Positions 1 through 7,387 of a DNA stretch of 40,861 nucleotides are shown here, one piece after another. Numbering within the stretch: position 1 is the first letter of the stretch; each line of letters starts with the position of its first letter. The DNA is from Erythrobacter donghaensis (GTDB taxonomy: Bacteria > Pseudomonadota > Alphaproteobacteria > Sphingomonadales > Sphingomonadaceae). The position numbers were made by a program, and so were the translations under genes. A model generated the notes under the pieces. It saw only the letters and a program-made list of their open reading frames with translations, had not been told where the DNA came from and did not search any database. The stretch covers positions 1 through 40,861 of the forward strand of contig NZ_LSJS01000206.1 of assembly GCF_001557325.1 (NCBI RefSeq). Reading direction: 5' to 3'.

Positions 1-285
1 GGTGAGACCTGCTTCACCGCCCGCCACGGCGGCGAGGAATTCGTGCTGCTGTTCGCCGGGCTGGGCGCGGAGGCCGCCAAGGCGCGGCTCGATGCGATCC
101 GCCGCGCGCTCGGGGCGCGGGTGCTGATGAACCGCGACACCGGCCAGCCGTTCGGCAAGATCACCTTCTCGGGCGGGGTCGCCGAAGTCACCGACGACGC
201 CGACACCCGCGGCGCGCTCGCCCGCGCCGATGCGGCGCTCTATCGCGCCAAGCAGCAGGGCCGCAACCGGATCGAGCTGGGTTAG
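1..285 (+). CDS. Diguanylate cyclase, C-terminal part of GGDEF domain (5' truncated by window)
   Basis: Frame 1 is open from the first base to a TAG at 283-285, giving about 94 residues. The signature GGEEF is encoded at 28-42, preceded by Arg-His, and the tail (residues of the type ADAALYRAKQQGRNRI) is the classic end of a GGDEF domain. Such domains make cyclic di-GMP from two GTP. The nine residues before GGEEF do not contain the RxxD inhibitory site (Gly and Cys sit at the Arg and Asp positions), so product inhibition through that site is unlikely. The N-terminal sensory part lies outside the window. Its stop codon overlaps the stop of the convergent gene on the other strand by two bases. 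Confidence 0.9.
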   Translation, partial: GETCFTARHGGEEFVLLFAGLGAEAAKARLDAIRRALGARVLMNRDTGQPFGKITFSGGVAEVTDDADTRGALARADAALYRAKQQGRNRIELG

Positions 286-776
286 GCCCCTCCCGGCCCG
301 TCGACCTCGGCATCATAGGCGAGGCTGGCGTAGATCTGCGCTTCTGCCCCCGCAGTGATGATCGTGCGCACCCGCGCGCCGGCCGCGCGCGCCTCGGCGG
401 CGAGCGTCTCGGCGCTGGCCCAGGCTTCCGCCTCGCCGCCCGGACGGTGGACCGCGAAGATGGTCAGCGTCGCGCGCGGATCGGGGGCCTGCGCCTCCAG
501 CCATGCACCGAGGCTCGGCCCCTCCGCAACCGGACGGAACAGCGCCTGCGCGGCGGCGATCTCGGCTGCGGGCTGGGCGGCCTCGCGCGCGGCTTTCTCC
601 TGCACCGCGCGCGCGGCGAGCTGGCGGCCGGTCTCGGCCTCGGCGGCAGGCAGGGCGGAGAGTGTCAGCAGGAACAGGATCAGGGCGAGGTCGGCGAGGA
701 TCAGCTGCCAGCCATGACCGCCCCGCCCGGAACCTGCTCTTGTCCCCGCCCGCAGGGACGCGGCAGTGCGGTTCAT
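282..776 (-). CDS. Small one-TM protein, ExbD/MotB-like partner of the adjacent MotA-like protein
   Basis: A 164-residue product with a basic N-terminus (several Arg in residues 3-18), one membrane segment at about residues 23-43, and a 120-residue soluble part after it. An Asp at residue 29 sits at the start of the membrane helix (LADLALILFLL), the position where MotB, ExbD and TolR carry their proton-binding Asp. The soluble part has an Ala/Glu-rich helical stretch followed by what looks like a small alpha/beta domain; I see no OmpA-like peptidoglycan-binding motif, so it is not a normal MotB. Its ATG overlaps the stop of the upstream MotA-like gene (ATGA), implying translational coupling and a two-subunit complex. 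The family is not recognised; the partner role is inferred from TM, Asp and coupling. Confidence 0.7.
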   Translation of the reverse strand: MNRTAASLRAGTRAGSGRGGHGWQLILADLALILFLLTLSALPAAEAETGRQLAARAVQEKAAREAAQPAAEIAAAQALFRPVAEGPSLGAWLEAQAPDPRATLTIFAVHRPGGEAEAWASAETLAAEARAAGARVRTIITAGAEAQIYASLAYDAEVDGPGGA

Positions 777-1450
777 GCGACACCCCGCAGATGGGCGCGC
801 CGCTCGCGCTGGGCGGCTTCCGCGCCGTCGACCTGAACGACGAACCAGTCGGCCAGCGCCTCGCGTGCGGCTTCGTCGGCGAGACCGCGCCGCTCGATCG
901 CGCTCGCCAGCGGAAAGCAGGCGAGGTGCGCGATCAGGGCGCCGTAGAGCGAGGTCAGCACGGCGGTCGAGACCGCGGTCATGATCATTGCGGTCGCGCC
1001 GACCCCTGCGCCCGCAGGGGTAAGCTGGGTCAGGCCGTAGAGCGTGCCGATCAGCCCGAACACCGGGGCCAGCTCGCCCGCGCAGGTGAACACCTGCACC
1101 GCGGCGTAGCGGCGCTCCTCGGCGATGGCGCGGTCGGCGCGGCGCAGCCCGGCGAGCGTGTCGAGCGCGCCGTGACGCAGATAGGAGGCGACCAGCGCGG
1201 CCAGCGCCGGGTCGGGCGGCAGCGGCGGGTCGGCACGGCGCGAACCCTCGCGCTGGATCGCGCCCGCCGCCTGCGCCAGCGCCTTGCGGTTGGGCTCGCC
1301 CGCAAAGCCGCCGCGCAGCAGCCGCGCCGCCGCGCCGAGCGCCTCGCGGGAATCGGCCAGGCCGCAGCGCGCCAGCGTGGCGATCACCGTTCCGAGGGCC
1401 ACGACCCCCAGCGCGGCGGGATCGAACAGCGACGACATCGTGGGCGGCAT
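773..1450 (-). CDS. MotA/TolQ/ExbB-family proton-channel protein (second, non-canonical MotA-like)
   Basis: A 225-residue inner-membrane protein. An N-terminal membrane segment lies at about residues 10-27, followed by a cytoplasmic region, then a pair of membrane helices with the family signature: APVFGLIGTLYGL near residue 130 and a Thr/Ser-rich helix containing AVSTAVLTSLYGALIAHL. These resemble the MotA/PomA pore helices more than TolQ. The start at 1450 was chosen because AGGAGG lies at 1459-1464, eight bases upstream; an internal ATG four codons later is possible. It is distinct from the ordinary motA at 9676. The gene is divergent from flgB, with 235 bases between, and is coupled to the small one-TM gene. 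Likely part of an ion-driven machine; the substrate is unknown. Confidence 0.8.
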   Translation of the reverse strand: MPPTMSSLFDPAALGVVALGTVIATLARCGLADSREALGAAARLLRGGFAGEPNRKALAQAAGAIQREGSRRADPPLPPDPALAALVASYLRHGALDTLAGLRRADRAIAEERRYAAVQVFTCAGELAPVFGLIGTLYGLTQLTPAGAGVGATAMIMTAVSTAVLTSLYGALIAHLACFPLASAIERRGLADEAAREALADWFVVQVDGAEAAQRERRAHLRGVA

Positions 1451-1614
1451 GGCGGATCCCTCCTGGTGGCAACAGGCGGAAGAACGGCAGCGCGCCCCGC
1501 CGATTAAGCGCCCGGAACCTGCGGCAGGGGTTTGCCCGGAGGTGCTGCGCCGGGCGGCAAAAGCCTGCCGCTCGTCCCCCGCGCTGCAGGCCGCGCGCCG
1601 CCAGTGAGCGGGTT

Positions 1615-1630
1615 TGGCACGCTTCCTGCT
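1615..1630 (+). promoter_or_regulatory. Sigma-54 type promoter for the flgB operon
   Basis: TGGCAC at 1615-1620, five bases, then CTGCT at 1626-1630: a perfect -24 hexamer and the obligatory GC of the -12 element, with the correct ten bases between GG and GC. It lies in the intergenic region 56 bases before the flgB start and points toward it. The window also encodes a sigma-54 activator (13577-14893), which fits. Confidence 0.7.
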
Positions 1631-1669
1631 GAACCGCTGGCAACCCCGCGGGCCGTGCCCGCCCGCAGC

Positions 1670-1676
1670 AAGGAGG
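1670..1676 (+). promoter_or_regulatory. Strong ribosome binding site fixing the GTG start of flgB
   Basis: AAGGAGG at 1670-1676 lies nine bases before GTG at 1686. It decides the start of flgB, which has no ATG in a suitable place. Confidence 0.8.
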
Positions 1677-1685
1677 CTCTGAATC

Positions 1686-2042
1686 GTGAGCGAGCGACTT
1701 TTCGGAATCCACGGCGCCGCGCTGACCCTGCGCTCCGAACGCATGGGCGTGATCGCGTCGAACATCGCCAATGCCGCGACCCCCGGCTACAAGGCGCGCG
1801 ACATCGACTTCAACGCCGCGCTCGATGCCCGGCTGGGCAATGCCCGTGGCCGCGCGCGCCTCGGCGGCGGCGAGGCCACGCTGCTCTACCGTCAGCCCAC
1901 CATGCCCTCGCTGGACGGCAACACGGTCGAGCTGAACCGCGAACAGGTCGCCTTTGCCGAGAACGCCGTGGCCTATTCGGCCACCCTGAGCTTCGTGCAG
2001 GGCCGGGTGAACACCATCACCCGCGCGCTGAAGGGCGAGTGA
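1686..2042 (+). CDS. flgB: Flagellar proximal rod protein FlgB
   Basis: A 118-residue rod subunit, slightly shorter than the enteric protein (about 138). The N-terminal rod/hook signature is clear: an amphipathic helix followed by SNIANAATPGYKARDIDF around residues 23-40. A C-terminal helix (NTVELNREQVAFAENAVAYSATLSFV and on) carries the FlgB-typical NxVELxxE pattern. It is exported through the flagellar type III system and builds the base of the rod with FlgC, FlgF and FliE. It starts with GTG behind a strong ribosome site and is the first gene of the sigma-54 type operon; flgC follows after 5 bases. Confidence 0.95.
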   Translation: MSERLFGIHGAALTLRSERMGVIASNIANAATPGYKARDIDFNAALDARLGNARGRARLGGGEATLLYRQPTMPSLDGNTVELNREQVAFAENAVAYSATLSFVQGRVNTITRALKGE

Positions 2043-2047
2043 GGCCG

Positions 2048-2458
2048 ATGCCCGAACGCTCCCCCATGACGCTGTTCAGCCTCACCACCCGCGCGATGAG
2101 CGCGCAGATGGTGCGGATGAACGCGGCGACATCGAACCTCGCCAATGCCGGATCGGTCTCGTCCACCGAGGAAGGCGCCTATCGCCCGATCCGCGCGGTC
2201 TTCGCCGTCGAGCTCGATCGCGCCTCGGGTCTGGCCGGGGTCACCACCAGCGGGCTGGTGCGCGCCGATACCGCGCCGACCAAGCGCCACGATCCCTCCA
2301 ATCCGCTCGCTGATGCCAATGGCGACGTCTTCGAAGCCCCCGTCGATGAGACCGCCGAGATGGTCGAGATCATGGACGCCTCGCGCCAGTACCAGAACCT
2401 GGTGCAGGCACTCCAGACCGCCAAGCAGCTGATGCTCGATACCCTGAGGAGCCAGTGA
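2048..2458 (+). CDS. flgC: Flagellar proximal rod protein FlgC
   Basis: A 136-residue rod protein. The N-terminal helix MSAQMVRMNAATSNLANA and the C-terminal MVEIMDASRQYQNLVQALQ are the conserved D0 ends of FlgC, with the usual 'EAPVDETAEMVEIM' link before the last helix. ATG 2048 is chosen because a GAG-rich stretch precedes it; ATG 2066 (beginning MTLFSL, the way many FlgC proteins start) is an equally reasonable alternative that would give 130 residues. The stop overlaps the flgD start by one base. Confidence 0.93.
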   Translation: MPERSPMTLFSLTTRAMSAQMVRMNAATSNLANAGSVSSTEEGAYRPIRAVFAVELDRASGLAGVTTSGLVRADTAPTKRHDPSNPLADANGDVFEAPVDETAEMVEIMDASRQYQNLVQALQTAKQLMLDTLRSQ

Positions 2459-2790
2459 TGAACACCACCAACACCACCAACAGCCTGCCCCCCGCCGCAC
2501 AGGCGACGCTCGACCGCCTCAACACGCCCTCCACCCTGAGGGGCGGCGGGCTCGGCTCGCTCGATGGCGGGGACTTCATCCGGCTGCTGACCACCCAGCT
2601 GACCTTTCAGGACCCGCTCGAGCCGACCGACAACCAGGACATGCTCGCGCAGATGGCGCAGTTCTCCGCGCTTGCCGCCACCACCGAGAGCGGCGCGACG
2701 CTCGAGGACATCGCCGCCAAGCTCGACCGCCTGATCGAGGCGCAAGAGGCCACCGCCCGCGCCGCGGCTGCCGCCAATCCCGCCCCCTGA
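2458..2790 (+). CDS. flgD: Short FlgD hook-cap (hook assembly scaffold) protein
   Basis: A 110-residue protein. The conserved N-terminal FlgD region is present: DFIRLLTTQLTFQDPLEP at about residues 39-56, followed by NQDMLAQMAQFS. The product stops after a short helical stretch (KLDRLIEAQEAT) and an Ala-rich tail. The C-terminal FlgD fold (tudor-like and Ig-like parts, which bring enteric FlgD to about 230 residues) is missing. There is no sign of a frameshift; flgE begins 30 bases later. GAGGAG precedes the ATG. FlgD caps the growing hook and is needed for FlgE polymerisation. The short form matches the short hook protein next door. Confidence 0.9.
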   Translation: MNTTNTTNSLPPAAQATLDRLNTPSTLRGGGLGSLDGGDFIRLLTTQLTFQDPLEPTDNQDMLAQMAQFSALAATTESGATLEDIAAKLDRLIEAQEATARAAAAANPAP

Positions 2791-2820
2791 CCCCTTCCCC
2801 AAGCAGAGGATCAAACCCCC

Positions 2821-3633
2821 ATGTCGTTCTTCACTTCGCTGTCCGGCCTCAAGAACGCCGAGACCGACCTGCGCGTCATCGCCCACAACATCGCCAACGC
2901 CGAGACGGTGGGCTTCAAGAAGAGCTCGGTGCAGTTTGCCGATCTGGTCGCGACCGGCTCGGCCACCGATCCGCGCCGCAGCCCGGGCATCGGCGCGACC
3001 GTCGCCGGGATCACGCAGGACTTCGTGCTCGGCCCGCTCGAGCAGACCGGCCGCGCGCTCGACCTTGCGATCGACGGTGACGGCTTCTTCGCGCTCGCCA
3101 ATCCCTTCTCGGGCGAGGTCAGCTATTCGCGCAACGGCAACTTCCGCCTGACCGCGGTCGGCGAGCTCGAGGATTCGTGGGGCAACCGCCTGCAGGCCTA
3201 TCCGGTCGATGCCGCGGGCAACCCCACCTCGACCACCGCCGCCGATGTCAACGTGCCGGTCGCCAATGCCGCGGGCGTGTCGCTCGCCAACGTCACGATC
3301 AACAACCGCGGGATCGTCATCGCCGCCTATGCCGATGGCAGCACCGAGCCCGTCGGGCAGGTCGCGCTGGCGACCTTCGCCGCGCCCAACGGGCTGCGCT
3401 CGATCGGCCAGACCAAGTGGCAGGCGACCGGCGAGAGCGGCGCGGCCGTTTTCGGCAACCCGGGCATCGGCACCTATGGCGAGATGATCAGCGGCGCGCT
3501 CGAACGCTCGAACGTGGAACTGGCGGAGGAGATGGTCGCGCTGCTCACCGCGCAGCGCAATTTCCAGGCCAACGCCCGCGCGATCGATACCGCCACCCAG
3601 ATCTCGCAGACCGTGCTGAACCTGCGTTCGTAA
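2821..3633 (+). CDS. flgE: Flagellar hook protein FlgE, unusually short
   Basis: A 270-residue hook protein, against about 400 or more in most relatives. The N-terminal SLSGLKNAETDLRVIAHNIA and NAETVGFKKSSVQFADL (to residue about 42) and the C-terminal SNVELAEEMVALLTAQRNFQ plus ANARAIDTATQ are unmistakable hook D0/D1 regions; 'DLAIDGDGFFAL' is the start of the D1 beta part. The middle is too short for the usual outer domains D2/D3, so the hook surface should be thin. Position directly after flgD and before flgF supports FlgE rather than a rod protein, although its size is that of FlgG. AGAGGA lies upstream of the ATG. Confidence 0.9.
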   Translation: MSFFTSLSGLKNAETDLRVIAHNIANAETVGFKKSSVQFADLVATGSATDPRRSPGIGATVAGITQDFVLGPLEQTGRALDLAIDGDGFFALANPFSGEVSYSRNGNFRLTAVGELEDSWGNRLQAYPVDAAGNPTSTTAADVNVPVANAAGVSLANVTINNRGIVIAAYADGSTEPVGQVALATFAAPNGLRSIGQTKWQATGESGAAVFGNPGIGTYGEMISGALERSNVELAEEMVALLTAQRNFQANARAIDTATQISQTVLNLRS

Positions 3634-3646
3634 GTGAGCTGAGACG

Positions 3647-4405
3647 ATGGACCGGCTGATCTACACCGCCATGACCGCGATGAACGCGGCGATGGACCGG
3701 CAGCGGGTGGTGGCGAACAATCTCGCCAACGCCTCGACCCCGGGCTTTCGCCAGGAGATCTTCGCGGTCACCCCGGCCGTGCTGCGCGACGGCTCGCTCG
3801 AGGCGCGCGCGCCCGCGCGCGGCAATGTCCGCGGCGCGGACATGCGGGTAGGGCGCGTGGTGCCGACCGGCAATGCGCTCGACGTGGCGCTCGAGGGCTC
3901 GGCGCTGATCGCGTTCCAGTCCCCCGACCGCCAGGGCGAGGTCTATTCGCGCCGCGGCGACCTGCGCGTCGGCGCGACCGGGGTGCTCGAGAACGGCGAG
4001 GGGCTCGCCGTGCTCGGCGAGACCGGCACCCCGATCACCGTGCCGCCGGGCTTCATCCTCAACATCGCCGCCGATGGCACGGTGCTCGCGGGCGATCCGG
4101 CGGCGGGCGATGCGCCCCCCGAGGCGGTCGGCCGCATCCGGCTGGTCAATCCCGAGGGCAGCCCGCTCGCCAAGGGGATCGACGGCTTCCTCAAGGTGCC
4201 CACGGCTGCGGGCGGCACCGGCGTCCTGCCCCCCGATCTTACCGCGCGCCTGACCCCGGGCGCGCTCGAAATGTCCAATGTCGAGACCGCCGACACGCTG
4301 GTGCAGATGATCGAGGCGCAGCGCGCCTTCGAGCAGCGCGCGCGCATCATCGCCACCGCGGGCGAGCTCGACGAGAGCGGCAGCACGCTGATGTCGCTGC
4401 GCTGA
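3647..4405 (+). CDS. flgF: Flagellar proximal rod protein FlgF
   Basis: A 252-residue rod protein, the normal family length. It starts MDRLIYTAMTAMNAAMDRQ and continues with VVANNLANASTPGFRQ, the FlgF form of the rod signature, and ends with SNVETADTLVQMIEAQRAFE. A mid-protein 'ALDVALEGSALIAFQSPDRQ' segment corresponds to the D1 beta fold shared by FlgE, FlgF and FlgG. It sits 13 bases after flgE and 28 before flgG. Exported rod subunit between the proximal and distal rod. Confidence 0.93.
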   Translation: MDRLIYTAMTAMNAAMDRQRVVANNLANASTPGFRQEIFAVTPAVLRDGSLEARAPARGNVRGADMRVGRVVPTGNALDVALEGSALIAFQSPDRQGEVYSRRGDLRVGATGVLENGEGLAVLGETGTPITVPPGFILNIAADGTVLAGDPAAGDAPPEAVGRIRLVNPEGSPLAKGIDGFLKVPTAAGGTGVLPPDLTARLTPGALEMSNVETADTLVQMIEAQRAFEQRARIIATAGELDESGSTLMSLR

Positions 4406-4433
4406 TCCCCCTTTCTTCACGGAGACCCGACCC

Positions 4434-5225
4434 ATGCCCACGTCCGCCCTTCACGTCGCCCGCACCGGCCTCGAGGCCCAGGATGCGCGGATGCGCGTCA
4501 TCGCCAACAACCTCGCCAACATCGGCACCACCGGCTTCAAGCGCGACCGGATCGACTTCGCGACGCTCGCCTATCAGGAGCAGCGCAGCGCCGGCCAGCC
4601 CTCGACCGGGCAGACCGCCTTCGCGGTCGGGCTCAACCTCGGGACGGGCGTGCAGATCCAGGGCACCACGCGGATCCAGACGCAGGGGAGCATGAACCCC
4701 ACCGGCAACACGCTCGACATCGCGCTCGATGGCGACGGCTTCTTCCAGGTCGAACTGCCGGGCGGCGGCCAGCCGGGCTATACCCGCGCGGGCAATTTCA
4801 CCCTGTCGAACGACGGCACGCTGATCACCTCGCAGGGCTATGCGCTCCAGCCGCCGATCCAGATTCCGGCAGGCGCGCAGTCGATCACCATCGCGCCCGA
4901 CGGCACCGTCAGCGCGCTCACCCCCGGCAATGCCGAGGCGACGCTGATCGGCCAGCTTTCGGTCGCGAGCTTCGTCAACCCGGCGGGGCTCCGGGCGATC
5001 GGCGACAACTTCCTGGTCGAAACCGCCGCCTCGGGCCCGGCCGAAACCGGCTTTGCCGGCGAGAACGGGCGCGGGCAGATCCGGCAGGGGATGCTCGAGG
5101 CCTCGAACGTCAATGTCGTCGAGGAGCTGGTCGAGATGATCGAGACCCAGCGCGCCTACGAGATCAATTCCCGGATGGTGAGCGCGGTCGACGAAATGCT
5201 GCAAAACGCCAACCAGACGCTGTGA
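4434..5225 (+). CDS. flgG: Flagellar distal rod protein FlgG
   Basis: A 263-residue protein, close to the 260 of enteric FlgG. It has ALHVARTGLEAQDARMRVIA and NNLANIGTTGFKRDRIDF near the N-terminus, the FlgG-type 'GNTLDIALDGDGFFQVELPG' in the middle, and SNVNVVEELVEMIETQRAYE with the terminal NSRMVSAVDEMLQNANQ helix. It forms the long distal rod that passes through the peptidoglycan and outer membrane. GGAGA lies nine bases before the ATG. flgA, which often follows flgG, is not present; flgH begins 8 bases after the stop. Confidence 0.95.
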   Translation: MPTSALHVARTGLEAQDARMRVIANNLANIGTTGFKRDRIDFATLAYQEQRSAGQPSTGQTAFAVGLNLGTGVQIQGTTRIQTQGSMNPTGNTLDIALDGDGFFQVELPGGGQPGYTRAGNFTLSNDGTLITSQGYALQPPIQIPAGAQSITIAPDGTVSALTPGNAEATLIGQLSVASFVNPAGLRAIGDNFLVETAASGPAETGFAGENGRGQIRQGMLEASNVNVVEELVEMIETQRAYEINSRMVSAVDEMLQNANQTL

Positions 5226-5233
5226 GGAAGGTC

Positions 5234-5962
5234 ATGGAGGGTCGTTTCATCGCGCTCGCGCTCGCCGCGCCGTTCCTGCTCGCCGCCTGCGGCGGGCTTG
5301 GGGGCAAGGGGCCGCAGCCGGGCTTCACCGCGCCGCCCCCGCCGGGGACAATGCTCACCGCCGCATCGCCGCAGGGCGATCCGGCAATGCCGCTGTCCGG
5401 GCCCGCGCCCGTGCCGCAGCCCGTCAGCGCGGGCGCGATCTTCCAGAGCGCCAACGGCTATTCGGGTCTCGTCACCGGCACCCGGGCGCGCCAGCTCGGC
5501 GACATGGTGACGATCATCCTCACCGAGGCCACCACCACCTCCAAGAGCACCACCGGCCAGACCAGCCGCGAAGGCAGCCTCGGGATCACCCCGCCGACCA
5601 AGGGCCCGCTCGATTTCCTTGACCCCGAGGCCCTTAAAGCTGCGGCCGAAGGGTCGTTCACGGGCAGGGGCAATGCCGGACAGCAGAGCCGCCTCAACGG
5701 TGCGGTCGCGGTGACCATCGCCGCGCTCTATCCCAACGGAACCGCCGAGGTGGTCGGAGAAAAGCAGATGATGTTCAGCCAGGGAGACGAGTGGGTGCAA
5801 TTCGCCGGCCGCATCCGGCTGGTCGACATCGACGGCGACAACCGCCTCGCCTCCTCGCAGGTCGCCAATGCGCGGATCATCTATTCGGGCAAGGGCGCGG
5901 TGCAGCAGGCCAGCCGCCCGGGCTGGCTGAGCCGCTTCTTCAACCTGATCTCGCCGTTCTGA
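5234..5962 (+). CDS. flgH: Flagellar L-ring lipoprotein FlgH
   Basis: A 242-residue outer-membrane lipoprotein. The N-terminus MEGRFIALALAAPFLLAACG is a lipoprotein signal with a clear lipobox (LAAC; Cys at about residue 18). The mature part carries FlgH blocks: a 'GDMVTIILTEATTTSKST' strand, Leu-rich middle, and the conserved end 'RIRLVDIDGDNRLASSQVAN' followed by 'ARIIYSGKGAV'. ATG 5234 is preferred over GTG 5222, since the purine-rich GAGGAAGG lies between them and the signal peptide is better formed. It makes the outer-membrane ring around the rod. Confidence 0.95.
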   Translation: MEGRFIALALAAPFLLAACGGLGGKGPQPGFTAPPPPGTMLTAASPQGDPAMPLSGPAPVPQPVSAGAIFQSANGYSGLVTGTRARQLGDMVTIILTEATTTSKSTTGQTSREGSLGITPPTKGPLDFLDPEALKAAAEGSFTGRGNAGQQSRLNGAVAVTIAALYPNGTAEVVGEKQMMFSQGDEWVQFAGRIRLVDIDGDNRLASSQVANARIIYSGKGAVQQASRPGWLSRFFNLISPF

Positions 5963-5975
5963 GGAGGACAGGCCC

Positions 5976-7091
5976 ATGACCCGCACCCGCATCCTCGCCC
6001 CGATCCTCTACCTGCTGATCGCGCTGATTGCCGGGCAGATCCCGCTGCCCGCCCATGCCGAGCGCATCCGCGATCTCGGCCAGTTCGAAGGGCTGCGCGC
6101 GAACCAGCTGACCGGCTACGGCATCGTCGTCGGGCTCGCCGGCACGGGCGACAACAACCTCGCCTACGCCACCGAGGCGATGCGCGGCGTCTCGGGCCGC
6201 CTCGGCCTGCCGCTCCCGCCGGGCGTGAGCCCGACCTTGCGCAACGCCGCGGCGGTGATCGTCACCGCCGAACTGCCCGCCTTCGCCAAGCCGGGGCAGC
6301 GGATCGACATCACGGTCTCGACCCTCGGGCAGGCGTCTTCCCTCAGAGGCGGCGCCCTGGTGCTGACCCCGCTCTACGGGGCGGACGGGCAGATCTACGC
6401 GATGGCGCAGGGCAACGTCGCGGTCGGCGGCCTCGGCGTCAGCGGACGGGACGGCTCGCAGGTCAGCGTCAATGTCGCGACCGTCGGCCGGATCGCCGAC
6501 GGGGCGAGCGTCGAACGCGCGGTCGCCACCGGCTTCGACACCGCGCCTGCCCTCAAGTTCAACCTCCACAAGGCCGATTTCCTCACCGCCGCGCGCGTGC
6601 GCGATGCGATCAATGCGCGCTATCCCGGCATCGCCAGCATCGCCGACGGCGTGTCGATCGCGCTCGCGCTGCCGCAGGGCAACGACGCGCGCTCGGGACT
6701 GATGGCCGAGATCGAGATGCTCAGCGTGACGCCAGCGCCGGTCGCGGCGAAGGTGATCGTCAACAGCCGCACGGGCACCGTCGTCATCAACGATGCGGTG
6801 CGCCTTGCGCCTGCCGCGGTCAGCCACGGCAAGCTGGTGATCCGCATCGACGAGAACCCCACCGTGGTCCAGCCCGCACCCTTCAGCCAGGGGCAGACCG
6901 CGCTCGAGCAATCCTCCGACATCAGCATCGAGGAGCAACAGAGCCGGATCGCCTATGTCCCCGGCGCAGCCTCCTTGAACGAGATCGTCGATGCGCTGAA
7001 CCTGCTCGGCGTGGGCGCGGCCGATCTGGTGGTGATCCTCGAAAGCCTGAAGCAGGCCGGCAGCCTGCAAGCCGAAATGGTGGTGCTGTGA
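5976..7091 (+). CDS. flgI: Flagellar P-ring protein FlgI
   Basis: A 371-residue periplasmic protein with a cleavable signal peptide ending near PLPAHA (residue about 28), followed at once by the family hallmark ERIRDLGQFEGLRANQLTGY. The 'GIVVGLAGTGDNN' block and the C-terminal 'LNEIVDALNLLGVGAADLVV' followed by 'ILESLKQAGSLQAEMVVL' are also diagnostic. Length matches the family (about 365). It builds the peptidoglycan ring that acts as a bushing for the rod. GGAGG precedes the ATG. The stop overlaps the ATG of the flgJ-like gene by one base. FlgA, its usual chaperone, is not in the window. Confidence 0.96.
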   Translation: MTRTRILAPILYLLIALIAGQIPLPAHAERIRDLGQFEGLRANQLTGYGIVVGLAGTGDNNLAYATEAMRGVSGRLGLPLPPGVSPTLRNAAAVIVTAELPAFAKPGQRIDITVSTLGQASSLRGGALVLTPLYGADGQIYAMAQGNVAVGGLGVSGRDGSQVSVNVATVGRIADGASVERAVATGFDTAPALKFNLHKADFLTAARVRDAINARYPGIASIADGVSIALALPQGNDARSGLMAEIEMLSVTPAPVAAKVIVNSRTGTVVINDAVRLAPAAVSHGKLVIRIDENPTVVQPAPFSQGQTALEQSSDISIEEQQSRIAYVPGAASLNEIVDALNLLGVGAADLVVILESLKQAGSLQAEMVVL

Positions 7092-7387
7092 TGATCGGCC
7101 CGCTCTCCCCCGCGCGCGCCGTGGCTGCGCCGCTGACGCCCGAGCAGGCCGAACTTCGCAAGGCCGCCGAGGGCTTCGAGGCGATCATGGTGCGCAAGAT
7201 GCTCGAAACCGCGCGCGCCGCGAAGTTCACCGAGGAGACCCCGCTCACCGGCGGGGGCATGAAACAGTTCGAGGCGATGCGCGACGAGCACTTCGCCGAC
7301 ATCGCCGCCAAATCGGGCGCCTTCGGGTTTGCCCGCAGTATCGAGGCGAGCCTCGCGCAATACCTCCCTGCCAAAGGTGACAGCTGA
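7091..7387 (+). CDS. flgJ: FlgJ-like rod-binding protein without muramidase domain
   Basis: A 98-residue protein corresponding only to the N-terminal rod-cap half of enteric FlgJ: AAEGFEAIMVRKMLETAR at about residues 25-42, then 'GGGMKQFEAMRDEHFADIAA', the conserved MxDExxA-type block. The C-terminal peptidoglycan hydrolase half is absent, as in many alphaproteobacteria, so a separate lytic enzyme must open the wall. ATG 7091 is used; GTG 7088 would add one residue. The TGATG junctions with flgI and flgK (one-base overlaps) imply translational coupling. Confidence 0.9.
   Translation: MIGPLSPARAVAAPLTPEQAELRKAAEGFEAIMVRKMLETARAAKFTEETPLTGGGMKQFEAMRDEHFADIAAKSGAFGFARSIEASLAQYLPAKGDS

Noticed and set aside
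4075..4090. TGGCAC-N5-TCGCG inside flgF
   Set aside because: The hexamer comes from the common Asp-Gly-Thr codons, the -12 part is weak, and the next start (flgG) is about 340 bases away.
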